This document shows, piece after piece, positions 11,111 through 23,300 of a stretch of 64,000 bases of DNA. The translations under genes and the position numbers were made by a program. This DNA comes from Leptodontidium sp. MPI-SDFR-AT-0119 (lineage: Eukaryota; Ascomycota; Leotiomycetes; Helotiales; Leptodontidiaceae). Within the stretch, counting starts at the first letter, position 1; every line of letters starts with the position of its first letter. The stretch is from the NCBI GenBank assembly GCA_020726505.1, contig JAHLEZ010000013.1, positions 1,240,001 through 1,304,000 on the forward strand. The letters run 5' to 3'. Under the pieces are notes generated by a model that saw nothing but the letters and a program-made list of their open reading frames with translations, had not been told where the DNA came from and did not search any database.

Positions 11111-11326
11111 TGTAACGGTTTGACTTAGAAGAATTAATTAGAGAGCTAATTGATGGGGGCGGGAGAGCCCCTTTGTGACGAGCGGCAAGGCGAAAGTAGT
11201 GGTTCAAGTGCTTAGAATATTAAGGTGCAGAACCAGAAGGGTTCTGCGAGAGGCTATATATACACAGGAATAGGGGGTAATGGCTTGAGGTAGCTAGACA
11301 CGTGATTAAACGTTCCGGTCGTTACA
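11111..11326 (-). repeat. Second LTR copy (216 bp) with adjacent polypurine tract
   Basis: Starts TGTAACGGTTTGACTTAG, ends GGTCGTTACA, followed by CTACCCTCCCCTCC (complement of a polypurine tract). Its ends and the tract match those at 9688-9809. The element body is lost within about 100 bases, where unmutated host-like DNA begins near 11440. Confidence 0.75.
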
Positions 11327-11870
11327 CTACCCTCCCCTCCAAGGAAAGCTCGTCCTCGAGCGTATTATACCTTACTAGGAAATTTGTATATATAAGTATA
11401 TAAAATAATATAATACTCCTCCATACATGCCGCGCTCGCCTCCCCCTACTAACGTGGGAAATATCACAGCGAACGAAGGGATAGTATTCGTGTACCCTTG
11501 CGAGAATGGCTGGCTGTCAACACCTGGGTTTTACTCTGGTTAGCTTGCTTACGTCGGGTAAGTGGAAAACATTATTACTAGAAATCATCTCGCCTCGTAA
11601 GCTCGATGTGAGGAAGGAAGCTATTTATTTGCCGAACCGAACTATAGTTATGTATTAGTCTTTTCTTTAATCTTCATTTTTGTTCTCATCTTAGGTTTTA
11701 TGTTATCACGGTACAACGAGCGTTAATCAAAACAAGAGACGTCCCAGCAGAAGAGGTACGAAAGGGGGTCATAATAATTAAGATACAATCCCCGACGATC
11801 AACTCCACAAATCATCAGCCGCCTTTGTGGGCTTTCGATCACGTAACCGAATTAGTGCAACAACACATTG
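11327..11870. other. Boundary between RIP-mutated repeats and host-like DNA
   Basis: AT-rich to about 11430, then CA/TG-containing DNA of ordinary composition up to the stop codon of the regulator gene. I see no gene in it. Confidence 0.5.
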
Positions 11871-13724
11871 CTACTGAATCGTCTTCTTGGCTGAAATATC
11901 TGGCATGAATTTCCCCCACGATTTCAACATGTTCTTCCGCTGTACCAGCTGAAATACAGCGCCAATGTACCTCCTCTCTATATCACCCTCGGCAAACGTA
12001 TCAAAGGCTACACGTAGAGGGAACGCCATTCGGTTGATCATATTACCTGGTACCGTTTGAATATAATACTTCATGCTTCGACAGATGAGGCGGGCAAATT
12101 CAACCTGCTCCCGATATTGATCGCCATCTGGAGAGCGAGTATCCGCAGAAGCGAGCAAGATTCTGGCTGCATAATACATACCTATAGTACGTGCCAATTG
12201 CGGATCAGGGTAAACCAGATACATTGGAGTAACGATCTCGCCAGTAAGGAAGTTGTGGTATTCAAAGACGGGGAAAGGTTCTGCCTCTAGCATGGAGGAT
12301 TCGTATGGCTGGCCGGAGGGGTAATTGTCCACCCATTCTATCTTCCATCGAATAAGACGGTCCTTGAGGTTCGTAACGGAGTTCCAGAGTATCGCTTCTC
12401 GCGAGGCCAACTCGACTTGAGGTATGGGGTGAGATTTCTTGGCCGCCAGAAGTTGATCGAATTGAAAAAGGATAGCAGGAAGATCAACCACTTGCTCTAA
12501 GAGACTGGCCATGATATCTTTAGAGGAAGCCTCAGCGGACCAGGGAATGGTCTTCCACTCTGGCCTGGCAAGAAATGTGGGAGCCCGTAAGACCAAAGCC
12601 GTGGATACCTGACTATGTTAGTGATGTACCTATTTGAGGGGTAGTTGTCCAGAGCAATACCCAGTAAGGAAGCAGTTCCGTAAAGCAAAGATGTTCCATT
12701 CCAAACATGTGGCTGTATGGGCCACGAAACTCTATGAGTTTCAACGCATGAATACAGTGATTGATTAAAGCTCGTTCTGTCGTATGTTGGAGGCTCTGAT
12801 CTCTAGTCATTCTCATGTTCAAACAATTCGGAAGTATGTATTGTTTTTTTACCTCATAGGCCATTAAGAGAACCACGGTTGCAAAAACACCTTCCGACCT
12901 GCTTTGTTCGGGATGAAATAGAGCGCTCTGTAGGCGTCTCAGGACGCGAGTGTAGATGTTGTATCCAGCAAAGCCTACTCTCCAATCACCAAGAAACTGC
13001 CCAAAGTAAACTATTGAGACCGCATGGAAGGCATCGGAGAGAAGCGGGGAGAACATCCTAACTGACCCCGCACTGCGTATTGCATCAGATGAGCCACAGT
13101 CTATCCGCTCATCTGGGGCAAATGCATCTATAAAGCGTTCCACGAACACATCTAAGACCGGCAAGTCCGACTGGGGAAAGCGTGGTATTGTATTCAATGC
13201 CCATGGCGGTCTACGCCATCCATGCCATGTCTCTATCAAGGCTGAAATACATGTCAGTAGAGGCTGGGGTTTGAGAAGCTGGCATGAAGAGAGTGCGGCG
13301 AACCTTTTCTTTCAATGACTATGAATGGATTTTCTTCCGGCTCTTCCTCAATCACTACAGCAGCATGTATCTGATCCGCTTCGGGCCGATCATCAGGAGC
13401 AGCAGACATAATCGATCTTGGCAACGGTTCTGCACGTTGTGAAATTTGGCAGCTGTCTGAAACTTGTCCACAATCACGGGCGCGAACTGAGTAATGAGTG
13501 CTTTTAGAGCTGGATGCGGCGATCCGAAAGATTATATCCAGAAAGGGGTGGGTTTGATGAGGGGGTCGATCCTCGCGATCCCGTGCTGACACTGACAAGG
13601 ACAGGGAGGGGTTGAGGGCGCTGCTAATTGTGATAGATTTGCGGAAAAGCAATTCTTGCTCCAATGACCATCTATTCTTGAGTCTCATCCTCCTCAGCTG
13701 GTTTGTCCAATCACATCCATCCAT
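11871..13724 (-). CDS. Fungal transcription-factor-domain protein (PF11951-like), no visible zinc cluster
   Basis: Four exons on the minus strand: 13724-13304, 13241-12853, 12795-12661 and 12608-11871, giving 560 residues. Introns of 62, 57 and 52 bp have GT-AG ends; the first has branch CTACTGAC and the third CACTAAC. Splicing restores blocks of the Fungal_trans_2 family: ENPFIVIERK, METWHGW-like IETWHGWRRPPW, FSPLLSDAFHAVSIVYFG, YWVSTALVLRAPTFLARPEW and VYPDPQLARTIGMYYAARIL. The family acts as nuclear regulators, usually with an N-terminal Zn2Cys6 cluster. None is present upstream before the divergent lipase gene, so this protein may regulate without that domain or be truncated. The first ATG in frame is at 13724; ATG at 13409 (455 residues) is an alternative. 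The middle intron is a multiple of three without a stop, so its retention would add 19 residues. Confidence 0.75.
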
Positions 13725-13886
13725 CAGGTAAAGATCTGCATCGCCTACTTTCGCGTGTGGGTTTCATTTCCTTTTGTGGAGATTTACACACAGCATCCTA
13801 ATCTGCTGTACGAGATATATAGGTCTCGAGATACCAGGATCCAGCCTACAAATCCACCCCTTTTAACTGTTCTGCGTCCTCTGACT
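13725..13886. promoter_or_regulatory. Compact divergent promoter between regulator and lipase genes
   Basis: Only 162 bases separate the two start codons (477 if the regulator starts at 13409). TATATA at 13816-13821 lies about 70 bases before the lipase ATG. The arrangement suggests shared regulation, which is inference. Confidence 0.45.
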
Positions 13887-14771
13887 ATGGCCCTTCCTCA
13901 TAGTGTATTGACAGGCTTGGCCTTTCTATTTGCTGCCACTATCCTCTCGGTCAAGGCGATCCCTGTTTCGGTACACAATCATCTGGACGAGCGGGAAATT
14001 CACAACGATTATACGTGCCGTAGCATCGCCCATCCAAATCCTGTGATCCTGCTCCACGGCCTTGGTGCAACCTACTACGAAGATCTCAACGTACTGGAAA
14101 TTTATCTACAGTCGCAAGGTTACTGCACTTTCAGCCTGACCTACGGAGACTACGCCGCGTTTCCATTCGTTGGCGGCTTGAAGCCCATCGATTCGTCGGC
14201 GGCCGAGGTTGAAGCTTTCATCAACCAGGTCCATTCTCGCACAAGGGCTGCGAAGGTTGATCTTGTTGGGCATTCGGAAGGAGGCTTCCTCGCACTCTAC
14301 GTGCCTAAGTTTCGAGGCGTCGCTCCTATTCTTGACAAACTCGTCGCGATTGCCCCGCCTACGCACGGCACGACCTTCGCTGGCCTATATAACCTAGCTT
14401 ATGTGGGGGGCAACTTGACAAGGGAGTTGGTTTCCACCGTCTTGGATACTGTTGGTTGCGCCGCCTGTGATGAGATAGGGGTTGGAGGTTCTGCAGTGGC
14501 AAGGCTGAATGATGGAAAACAGATTGTCCAGTCTGGTAATTCTCTCACCGTCATCATGTCTAAGTTTGATGAATTGGTTACCCCAACAGCCACAGCTTTC
14601 GTGGAAGAACAGGGGGTGAATAATCTCTATGTCCAGGATTTTTGTCCTCTAGACCCGGTGGGACATCTCGGTGAAGCGTACGATACCAATGTTTGGAATC
14701 TCGTTGTAAACGCACTCGATTCGACGCCCAACCGTACATTCAGCTGTTCTTTGGGTTCCCCTGGTCGTTGA
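13887..14771 (+). CDS. Secreted lipase, class 2 (PF01674-like) alpha/beta hydrolase
   Basis: ATG at 13887 starts a 294-residue protein; the longer open frame from 13755 begins with GTG and lacks a signal sequence. Residues 1-24 form a signal peptide ending SVKA. HPNPVILLHGLGATYYEDLN contains the oxyanion-hole HG (57-58). The nucleophile elbow is GHSEGG with Ser130. Asp228 in SKFDELVTP and His260 in DPVGHLGEAYD complete a plausible triad. Cys191 and Cys194 plus others could form disulfides; NLT and NRT are glycosylation sites. It should hydrolyse lipid esters outside the cell. No intron is needed and no RIP-type stops occur. It is divergent from the regulator gene, with 162 bases between starts. 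Confidence 0.88.
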   Translation: MALPHSVLTGLAFLFAATILSVKAIPVSVHNHLDEREIHNDYTCRSIAHPNPVILLHGLGATYYEDLNVLEIYLQSQGYCTFSLTYGDYAAFPFVGGLKPIDSSAAEVEAFINQVHSRTRAAKVDLVGHSEGGFLALYVPKFRGVAPILDKLVAIAPPTHGTTFAGLYNLAYVGGNLTRELVSTVLDTVGCAACDEIGVGGSAVARLNDGKQIVQSGNSLTVIMSKFDELVTPTATAFVEEQGVNNLYVQDFCPLDPVGHLGEAYDTNVWNLVVNALDSTPNRTFSCSLGSPGR

Positions 14772-15462
14772 AAACCAGGACATGTAAATTAATCTGACAA
14801 TCTTCGGATACGCTTCGTGAATGTGCTTGAGGAGTAACTTGAGGTACGCATGGTCGTAATTGGCAGTCGAGTAACTATATTACATATTAGTATAAGTAAT
14901 TGTTTAATAATCCCCGATTAGATTTATCCGCACATTCTCTTTTTGATCTTTAGCCTAGTAAGTAGACTAACCCCGACGCCTCCAGGTACTAGACCGTCTT
15001 TCTTCTTGTAACCTTTTACCTAGTTTGCTTATCGCCGGGCAAACACGGGCAAACTAGAGGTCTTTTTTGTGCGTCGCCGGAGCTGTTAATAGAGTCTCTG
15101 GATTAGTATCTAAAAACATGAGTTTTACATATTTTTTGTGGGCTTTATTATTATTATCCTCGACACTTCCGCAAGCTTATATGCCGTTAATACGCTGCTT
15201 GGCTACTTAACGATGAAACTCATTATAACCTTTAAGGGTTTGGTATTTTGTTATAAACTAATGCCACCGCTGGAGGTTATTAACCGTTTCCAACTTTTAT
15301 AATATTAAAAAAAATACTTACCCGAGTCTCGTAAAAGGGGCCTAGCGCATTGCCTTAAGCCGCAAGCGGCGTTGGCTTAGGCATTATATTTCTTTTTCTT
15401 TGATTCTTAGCGTATTTTACTTTATAAGCTTTTTAAAGATTTAATATTTAATATTAGTTATT
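14772..15462. other. Transition from host-like DNA into the large transposon block
   Basis: No gene. The RIP-like AT-rich pattern starts near 14880. Bases 15350-15383 form an imperfect hairpin (GCCTTAAGCCGC / GCGGCGTTGGCTTAGGC). Confidence 0.5.
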
Positions 15463-15547
15463 TGTCGGTGCAGTACCAGTTCATGTACTACGTAATATAT
15501 CGATATATTAGTATAATAATAAAGTAAATAATATATAATTAAAAATT
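15463..15547 (-). repeat. Partial LTR of the A/B Copia family
   Basis: TGTCGGTGCAGTACCAGTTC and the following 65 bases match the terminus of the 256-bp LTRs of elements A and B in minus orientation. The match ends where an LTR3 copy starts, so that element probably inserted here. Confidence 0.7.
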
Positions 15548-15742
15548 TGTCGCGCACTAGCGCAGTTCTCTGGTCTAGTGCATGCTTGCGTAAGCATTCC
15601 AGGTATATAAACCCAGTCTTTAGCTCCTCTCTTAGAGAAGATAACGCTTAATTCAATTTAATCTTTGAATATACTTTTTAAAACCTCATTTAATCGTAGA
15701 ATCTTTTAACTTACTAAACCTTTGCTCTTCTTTTATATAATA
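15548..15742 (+). repeat. LTR3-family LTR with internal remnant to 15980
   Basis: Begins TGTCGCGCACTAGCGCAG and aligns over its length with the complement of the solo LTR at 9383-9576, but its 3' half is RIP-mutated (end ACGACA became TATAATA-like). The next 238 bases are AT-rich and are interrupted by element D at 15981, so this element hosts D. Confidence 0.65.
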
Positions 15743-15980
15743 GTTAAGAGTTACACTTGTTTTATTTAAGTTACACGGCGTATTTATAAAAGAACTTTTA
15801 GTTAATAAGTTCTATGATTATTTAATCTTTACCTTTAATTCTATAATTACATATTAATTATTCGATATATCTTTCACAAGTATTAACGAACCCACTAGGC
15901 TCCTATCGTCTAAGGTCTTATGTAATAAACTAGAAGATTAGTTAGTATAGCTTATATACTTTACGCTTATAATAAATATA

Positions 15981-16145
15981 TGTCGTGCACTAGGACCACT
16001 AGGACCTACGGTGGTCGCTAGAACCAACCAAAAGCTGCTTATGTAACTAGATCTCTGGAGCTCCCGTATGGCTAGGGAGTTACCCCTTTACTTTACAATT
16101 TAAGACTTTCACACTACTTAAAGCTCCTCCCTATAGTGCTCGATA
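15981..16145 (+). repeat. 5' LTR of element D
   Basis: 165 bp. The outer part keeps CA and TG; the inner end is mutated (CGACA became CGATA). It matches 52662-52826. Confidence 0.88.
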
Positions 16146-16168
16146 GTTAAGAGCCACACTGCCTCGTT
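16146..16168 (+). other. Putative primer-binding site of element D
   Basis: Directly after the LTR stands GTTAAGAGCCACACTGCC. Its complement reads as a tRNA anticodon arm with a seven-base loop CTCTTAA and 5' stem TGTGG, fitting half-tRNA priming by tRNA-Lys(CUU), the Copia mode. The tRNA identity is inferred from the loop only. Confidence 0.45.
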
Positions 16169-16191
16169 CTACGAGCTACTACAGTACGACC

Positions 16192-16221
16192 GCTTCAAAC
16201 ACGACAATTTTTGAGACTTTA
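16192..16221 (+). repeat. Left terminal inverted repeat of H
   Basis: 30 bases identical to the complement of 28031-28060. No RIP changes despite five CA dinucleotides. Confidence 0.9.
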
Positions 16222-16624
16222 AAAAAGTGGAGTTTTTTTCTTATAAAAAGTTGCGCCTTTATATATAACGACATTTCGCTTATTTACTTTTTTTATTTTA
16301 CTAACTAAAAAAAAAGTTATACTTTAATATAAATAAAAAAAAAGACTTTTTTAAAAATTTAGTCCCTAAATTTTAGCAACGATATAACTCTAGTAAACTA
16401 AGCCTGATTTGGACAAAAGTGGGTCTATTAGAACGCTAGCAATTGGTTCTATAAGATGTATTAGACAGATTCTAATAATGTGGAGGTTTAATAGTTTATT
16501 ATTTTTGAAGTTCTTAGCCTTAATTGTTAAGCGAGCTAAAATATCTCTAATTCTAACGTTAATTCTAAGTTAATTTCTCTTATTATTCTTACTACCACAA
16601 TAACTACTCGACTACTACGTCAAA

Positions 16625-18622
16625 ATGCCTCCGTCAAAGCGTGATAGAAGCGCTACCCTCGCTAAATCACCTCCTGGATCGCCTATTCGACTAATCACAA
16701 AGCGACCTCGCTAACAAATACCTAAAGCCTCTAGTTCTTTACCTTTGCCGTTGCGCCCTACAAAAGCTATTACTACTTCTACGCCTACTACTTTTAATAG
16801 TAGTCAAGTTGACAAATTAGAGTTTAAGGAAGAAAGACTAACTCAAGTGATTAGCGAATCAGAGAGTAAAGAAAGTGAAGAAGAAGAAGAAGATGATATT
16901 ACTCGCGCTAACGAGTATTTAGATCAAGATCTTAAAGAGCTAGGCCCAGATAGGCTAGACAGGGAGGAGATTGACTAATCAGATATTAAGAATAAGATAA
17001 GCGAAGAGTTTAAAACCTCTAAGTTATTTAATCAGTCAATAATTAACTTAGAAGGTAAATAGAGTCTACCTTCTAAGAAAGTAATTAATACACTAACTCT
17101 TAATAAGTTATTCTTTTAATTTATTAATTTATTAATTTTATAACTAACTTTTTAAATAGCTTTAAGAGGTCCTATAAAGAGTAAACTACTCTCTTTTAAA
17201 GAGCAATCTTCGACAACTCGTAAACGAGCGAGAGCGACTAAAAGAGAGTTAATTCGACAAAAATCACTTCAAAAACCTTCCTTTACGTCTTTAGTTATTA
17301 AGACTACAACTCAATAACCTCTTTCGGCTTTTTTTAAGCCAAAACCTCCGCTTATACCTTCATCGCCTTTACTTATTTAAGAAGAAGATATATTTAATTT
17401 AAAAGACGAATATATATTTAATTTAGAAAGTGAAGATTCAGAATTCGAGGCTTTATTAGAGGCCGAATTTGAGGCTGAAGATAACTCTATTAAGTTAGAC
17501 GATTTGAACGATATCGAGTTTATCGATAATAGTCGAAGTGAACTTTTATTAGACTTACTTATAAGAGAAATAGTCAACGTCACGTCTAAGTTACCTTTTA
17601 AGTTACTAACTTATCGAGAGGTCTTAGAACTAATTAAGAAGTAACTTCTTAATAAGAATCTTAACTTCCTCCCTCGCGTATACTTTAAATATTCGCTTAT
17701 TTAGTAATACCTTCAAAACCTCTTAAAAAAGAGCCCTAAGAGAGGTCGAATCGAAGCCTCTTTACTTATAGCCAAAAGTAATCACTTTACCGGCGACGGA
17801 AAAACTCTTACCCACAAAATCAGAGTGTTATTCCTCTATTATCGCACTTATAAGTCTTTACCTATAAAGTCTAAAGGAAGTAAGCGAGAAAATCAGTCTT
17901 ATTTAGACAACGAAGACGTCTTTCGAGCTTGTAGAGCTTAGTTATTAACTCAAAAGCTCGCTATAGTCACTCCTAAGGGCTTTCGATACGCTCTTAATAC
18001 GGAAATTATACCTCGTTTACTTGCTAGCGCAATAAAGGCTAATAAGCCTCTCCTTAGACTTATTATTAGTACACAGAAAAACCCTAGTAAAAAGCCAAAG
18101 GAATAGAAGCCTCTTAGTAAAATAGTTACTTATAAGTAGTTAAATCGTCTTAGTTTTTACGCTACTAAAGAAAAGAAAGGAGTTTATATAAACGGCTACA
18201 AAAGAAAAGACGTTATTTAATATTATTAAAAGGTTAATTATATTTTATCTCTTATTATTTATTTGTTTTATTTACTAATTAATTTAAAAGGAATTTCTCT
18301 CGTAAATAACTTACTATTAATCCCTTACTACTAACTACAAAGAAGACGCTAATAGCGTTTTATAACTTATTACACCTAACTTACCTTTTAGTAAAAAAGA
18401 GCACGTTATTTACTATCACGACGAGAGTTACTTTTACGCTAAAGAGTATTCGAAGTGAATTTAGCTTAACAAAAATCAATAAAAAATGCCTTCGAAAAGT
18501 AAAGGAAGTTTAATTTATTACTCTAACTTTATAAGTCTTAAAGGAAGGCTTATAATTAGTCAAAAAGACGCTCGGAAAATCATTTATCCTAGTAAATCGT
18601 AAAAAACGCCTTATTAGGATAC
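16625..18622 (+). pseudogene. H transposase, N-terminal two thirds
   Basis: ATG at 16625 starts MPPSKRDRSATLAKSPPGSP, then an acidic region (SESKESEEEEEDD) and the conserved N-terminal block KRENQSYLDNEDVFRACRA and QKLAIVTPKGFRYALNTEI typical of a widespread fungal DDE transposase family. Near 18415 stands YHDESYFYAKEY, which carries the first catalytic Asp. The last codons before the break read IIYPSKS and PYWD-equivalents with TAG at the Trp. Several short introns are likely, for example 18240-18290 (GTTAAT...TTTACTAATT...AAAAG). In-frame TAG/TAA codons inactivate it. It continues at 26195. Confidence 0.8.
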
Positions 18623-18878
18623 TGTCGGTGCAGTACCGGTTCATGTACCACGCCGCATGTGTGAATATATTCCAATGCGAGTATGGCGATAGAGTAATAA
18701 ATATATGGTTCAAAATTTGTGTATATTCTAAGAGAGTGCGAGGAGAGCTAGATTATATACTACGAAATCCTACTAAATCTTTACTGAAACTAGTCCGGTT
18801 AAGTTTTAACCCCTAACTTTGACCCGCATCCTCTTTTCCGGACTAAAGGATGCTTATATAAGGACCTGTGGACTAACA
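18623..18878 (-). repeat. 3' LTR of element A
   Basis: 256 bp. The outer (left) end is unmutated: TGTCGGTGCAGTACCGGTTC. The inner end is mutated. Confidence 0.9.
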
Positions 18879-19320
18879 CAGGCAAAACTTCTTTTAGAAA
18901 AACTATTTCTAATACACGTAAGAGTAAACAACGAGTAATATAAGAAATAATAAATAAAATGACAAAGTATTTAACAGCGTTTGACCCTGATTTAATAATG
19001 TCCCGAAAGTGCCCCGAAAGGGGCCCGAATCTAGCGAAACGCAGTAGCGAAGCTAAGCGAGAACTAATAATAATAGGAACCCTTAGTATTATATAACGTG
19101 ATAAATATATATATGTCGCTTTCCCTTAAAGATTTGGAGTTTCCTTTAGCTAATATATATATAACTACTGTACGTATACTACTTTCCGATTTCTCTAATT
19201 CGCCTAATATAGCTCAAAAACTGATATTTCTAAGAAGACTATATCAAATTAAATAAACAACTTAAAAGTAAATATACTCTTTAGAGATAGTTTAATAGGG
19301 AAATAATATACTAATTAAAA

Positions 19321-20041
19321 ATAGTGCTTGCATTAATACCTACAAGAGCGCTCGACTTCGCCTACCGCAAATGCTACATTCAGTGCGTTCGCCTCCTCGC
19401 AAAGAATTCGTCCCACGAATATGTTTTTAATAATCTTAAGAGCAAGAAATGCGCGTATTACGTAAAGAAGAAGTCCTAGTGTAACTTAGTAAGTATTCCT
19501 ATTTCTTTTCCTTATTTTAAATCGTATTTAAATCCTCGCCGAAAGTACTCTAGATATACGGTTACTAATATATAATAGATTCTATAGTTTATCGCTGAAG
19601 AATACCTTCGTTTAATTACTGTCCTTAAGGCAAAAGATAAAAAAGTTATTGTTATTACCGCTAAATTAATTAATTCGGTATTATTAGTCGCTATTACTAG
19701 CGTATTAAAGACTACTAGGGAATTATCGTTAGCGTTACTAAAGGAAACGCGCGCTATACGCCGGGAAATCGCTAGCCTGGTTAGCTCGCAAGTAGTAAGT
19801 TAAACCCTTTATCTCTTTTTAATATTAAGGCTCCTAAGCACTAACAACTTTTGTATTATAAGAGACAATGCTAGTCCTAAACTAGCTCCTTACCGTCGTT
19901 TCCTTTGCCGCCACTAAGCGTAGTAGGGAGGACGGCGGTGAGGACGATACTCTTACTAAGCGTCTCCGCTGAAGTCGCCGCTATGGCGCGGGGGAGGAGA
20001 AGGGGGAAGAGAAAGAACCTTTCCTTAATATATATGCGTAG
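19321..20041 (+). pseudogene. Antisense six-cysteine accessory gene of element A
   Basis: Plus-strand gene convergent with the minus-strand pol. Exons end at 19488, then 19579-19794 and 19865-20041. The introns are textbook: 19489-19578 with GTAAGT, TTACTAAT and TAG, and 19795-19864 with GTAAGT, CACTAAC and AG. The first readable exon holds KCYIQCVRLLAKN, then LKSKKCAYYVKKKS*CNL. Treating Tyr as former Cys (TGC to TAC), the spacing is C-x2-C-x11-C-x9-C-x2-C-x6-C. Exon 2 is helical and charged (LKETRAIRREIASLVSSQV). Exon 3 carries a nuclear-localisation-like tail, KRSREDGGEDD and TKRLR. Stops inside exons are TAG/TAA at expected Gln/Trp. The start is not clear; an upstream exon is likely because an acceptor-like TTAACTAAAAAACAG precedes this exon in copy B. 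Function unknown; a DNA-binding or nucleic-acid-binding role is inferred. Confidence 0.7.
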
Positions 20042-20382
20042 GGGATTCGGCCCTATTTCGGATTAGCTTCGTAGTAGGTTTTTCGTGACGATACTTTTTT
20101 TATACTATTATACGGGAGTAGCCCCTTGTAATGAAACCGGCAATTTATTCTTATTAAAGTATCGTCGTAAGGCCGCCCGTTAGTACTTTAAATTAAAGGG
20201 TATTTAAAACTAAATCAAGTGTATTTTTAACTTCGCAAATTAATTAAATATAAAAATAATCGCAAGTGATAAATTAATAAGAATAAGAGTTATAAGGAAA
20301 ATGTATAAACAATAAAAAAAATTAATAAGTGTAAGAAACCCCTCTGTTATTAATCCAAATCGACTCCGGTTGACTGTTGAAC

Positions 20383-23300
20383 TTAACCCTTTATTTTGAT
20401 AGTGAGGATATTAATGTTAATAAAATCCCGAAGAGCCTTATTCGGAGCACTTTTCGTTATAGCGTTAGTAGGATTATTGGCGTTATTAATCTATTAAACC
20501 TCCGTTAGCTCTTTACGCTCGTATGATTAACAAATAGCTATAATATTAATCATTAGGCGCTTTTCTTTTGTTATACTAAACTTAATAATATACTTATAAA
20601 GGGATAAAGAATCTGTATAAACAATAGTAGGAAGACGTGGGATACTAAGCTTGTTAGTTATTATATTAATAGTCGTACTTAGGGAAATCAATATATTAAT
20701 GTTAGTTACTATAGCATATAACTCTAATGCGAGCACTACACGAGTTACTCTCTTATATTTTATTAAGCTAGTATATATAATATTACTAGTTAAGGTAAAT
20801 TGCGTATTTCCTATTATTTCGGTACTAATTACTAATACGAAACTTATCTATAAACTTAGGTTTTTATTATTAGTAAAAAAACCGTTTATAAAAACGTAAA
20901 CCTTCGTAAACTGTAAGTTAATTAGTACGTATCGGAGTCCTCTCTTTAGGTTATTTATTTGCTATTTAAGGCGTAGGTTTAAAGCCTTAACGTCGTCTTC
21001 CGTCGGATCTTAGTATTGCGCTGCGACCGAGAGGTTAAATGTTACTTCCGGCTAATATATAGTGGCAAGATAAGCTGCACGAGCTCGCTGTTCTTTATAA
21101 GCCTTCTTATAATCCTTTTTCCCTGCGTTAACTAGCTTTAGCCTTACTCTTTAACCTTTTTAAGACATATAAAGGTTATTCCCGTTTATAATAATAATAT
21201 ACTTATTAAACGTAATAGTTTTAGTAAGAAGTAGTACTCGTATCGGCTTCGTTAGAAAACCGGTTTTAGTAATCTTATTTTACTCTCTTACTAAGAAGTC
21301 CTTATCTCTTAGAATCAACGTGTCGTTTGTTTACATTCCTACGACTCTAAAGTTATAGCTTTCCTTGGTACTAATTAGTAAGTATAAGTCATACGTTAAC
21401 GTTTCTATTTATAAGTTCTTTATATAATATTTATAGTATATATTAAACTAATAGTTTCCGGACTTAAGTATACCGTATAACGGTAGTACTATTATAAATA
21501 TTATGTTAAGAGGGAAATCTCTTACGATTTCTTTTGGTGGCTATGTAAAAATGTCCTAAAGAAGCCTTGTTTTTACTTAAATATACACTTAAGTGATGTC
21601 CTTAATAGCCAAATAGGATTCGGACTAGTTTCGAAGACGATTCAGGTGCTTAATAATAGCGGCTAAAAATATAAGTAACTGTTAGTTAAATCGTTAGATT
21701 ATCGAAGACTGAGTTAAAATCTTTCTCTTCCCTTTGTCGTTAAAGTATTAAATTATTAGCCTTGACTTCTTATATAAAGCTAACGTCTCCTTGCCTTTAA
21801 CTTCGTTTACTATTCTTAACTTGAAGATGCGGTAGTCTCTTACTTTAAGGTCGTTCTTATAAATAAGTATAAAAACACCCCTTTTAATAAGTACTTTGTA
21901 TTCCGTCCTTTAAGACTACTAGAATAGTAGTCTAAGCGCTATAATCTTCCCTTTAACGCGAAGTTTAGTAAATAACTCTTAATCCTTTGTCTCTTTCTTA
22001 GTTAAAAATACTTTAGTATCGTAATTGTTATTAATAATTAGTAAATCTAATAAGTATTTCGTAAATGAAATTTAGATAGTAATTTAGGGTGAATTTAGTG
22101 TTATTTTAGTAGTATTTTTAATTAAGGATCTTAAATGTTATTTATAAATATCCTCTAATAAGTTTTCTTTTTGTCGTTTAACGCTAAAGGTGTTTATTTT
22201 AAAAAAACGAATTATAATCGATCGGAACGTACGTATTCTCTTATTTCTTATGTCGATCTTATATAATTCTCTCTTAATACCTAAGAAATCGTAAGGTCTT
22301 ATTTATCTTTTACCCTCCTGATACACTAAAACTTAATTATTAAGGTAAAGACTATAAATATAAGTAGTTCTAGGGCTATTTTATATAGTTAACGTATCGT
22401 TAACTTTGCGCGTAATATAAATTTTCTGTACTTCCTTTATAGCTTTCTTAATCGTAGTCACACGTTACTCGACTAACGGATTTAAGGAATCTAACTTTGT
22501 TATTCTAAGGTATACGCCGAAAACAAGTAATGTAAGGATAAGCCTGTTAAGTTTAACTGTATCGTTTATTACTTTTACTACTATTTATAGTCAGTCTTCG
22601 TCGCTTAACTCAGGGTACTCTTTTATAACGATTTCATAGGCACGGCGTAGTAAGTGGTAATATCACTTAATTTTACTAATTAAATAGTGTGCCTTAATAA
22701 GTACTAGCTTAAGAGTGTTACTTACAAATCTAAGTATACTCCGAAACTCCTTAGAATTGAAATTAGTACTATAGTCGTACACGACGAAATCCGGAGGTCT
22801 TAAGTAAGTGTTAATTTATATTAACTTAAATACGTTAAAAATAGCCCAAGCCGTAACGAAACCGGGGGCCTTTCGAAGTAGTTTCGCCGTACTAAAACTT
22901 ATTGCCTTATTTATTATATAGAGGGTATATTGTTCTCTAAATATCGCGATGTTTACGTAAATTATATAATTAAAGTCGACGTCGTTTTATAGTTTAAAAC
23001 GGAACCTATATAAAGCGTTTATATGCCTCTGGTAATACTCATACATTTCCTTGACCCTTAATATAATTTCTGAATCATACTTATAGCCAGCTTAATCTAG
23101 TAAGTGCTGAAGACGTCTTATTGAAGGGTGTCTGAAACGCCTATAAAGCCGACGTATTTCTAGTTCGGTTAGGTAGTATGTATTAATCGTTCCGGTAAAA
23201 GTGTTTAGTAATTAACGATATTGATTTAAAAGTAGCTATAAATGCCTATACTTCCGTATAATTAAGTACTTCTTATCGCCTTAAATTAAGACGTTACATA

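Noticed and set aside
13755..13886. N-terminal extension of the lipase
   Set aside because: The frame starts with GTG and places 44 residues before the signal peptide; ATG at 13887 fits a secreted protein.
15335..15385. Helitron 3' end (hairpin followed by CTAG on the minus strand)
   Set aside because: The hairpin is imperfect, the base after CTAG is G and not T, and no Rep/helicase or 5' TC end could be matched.
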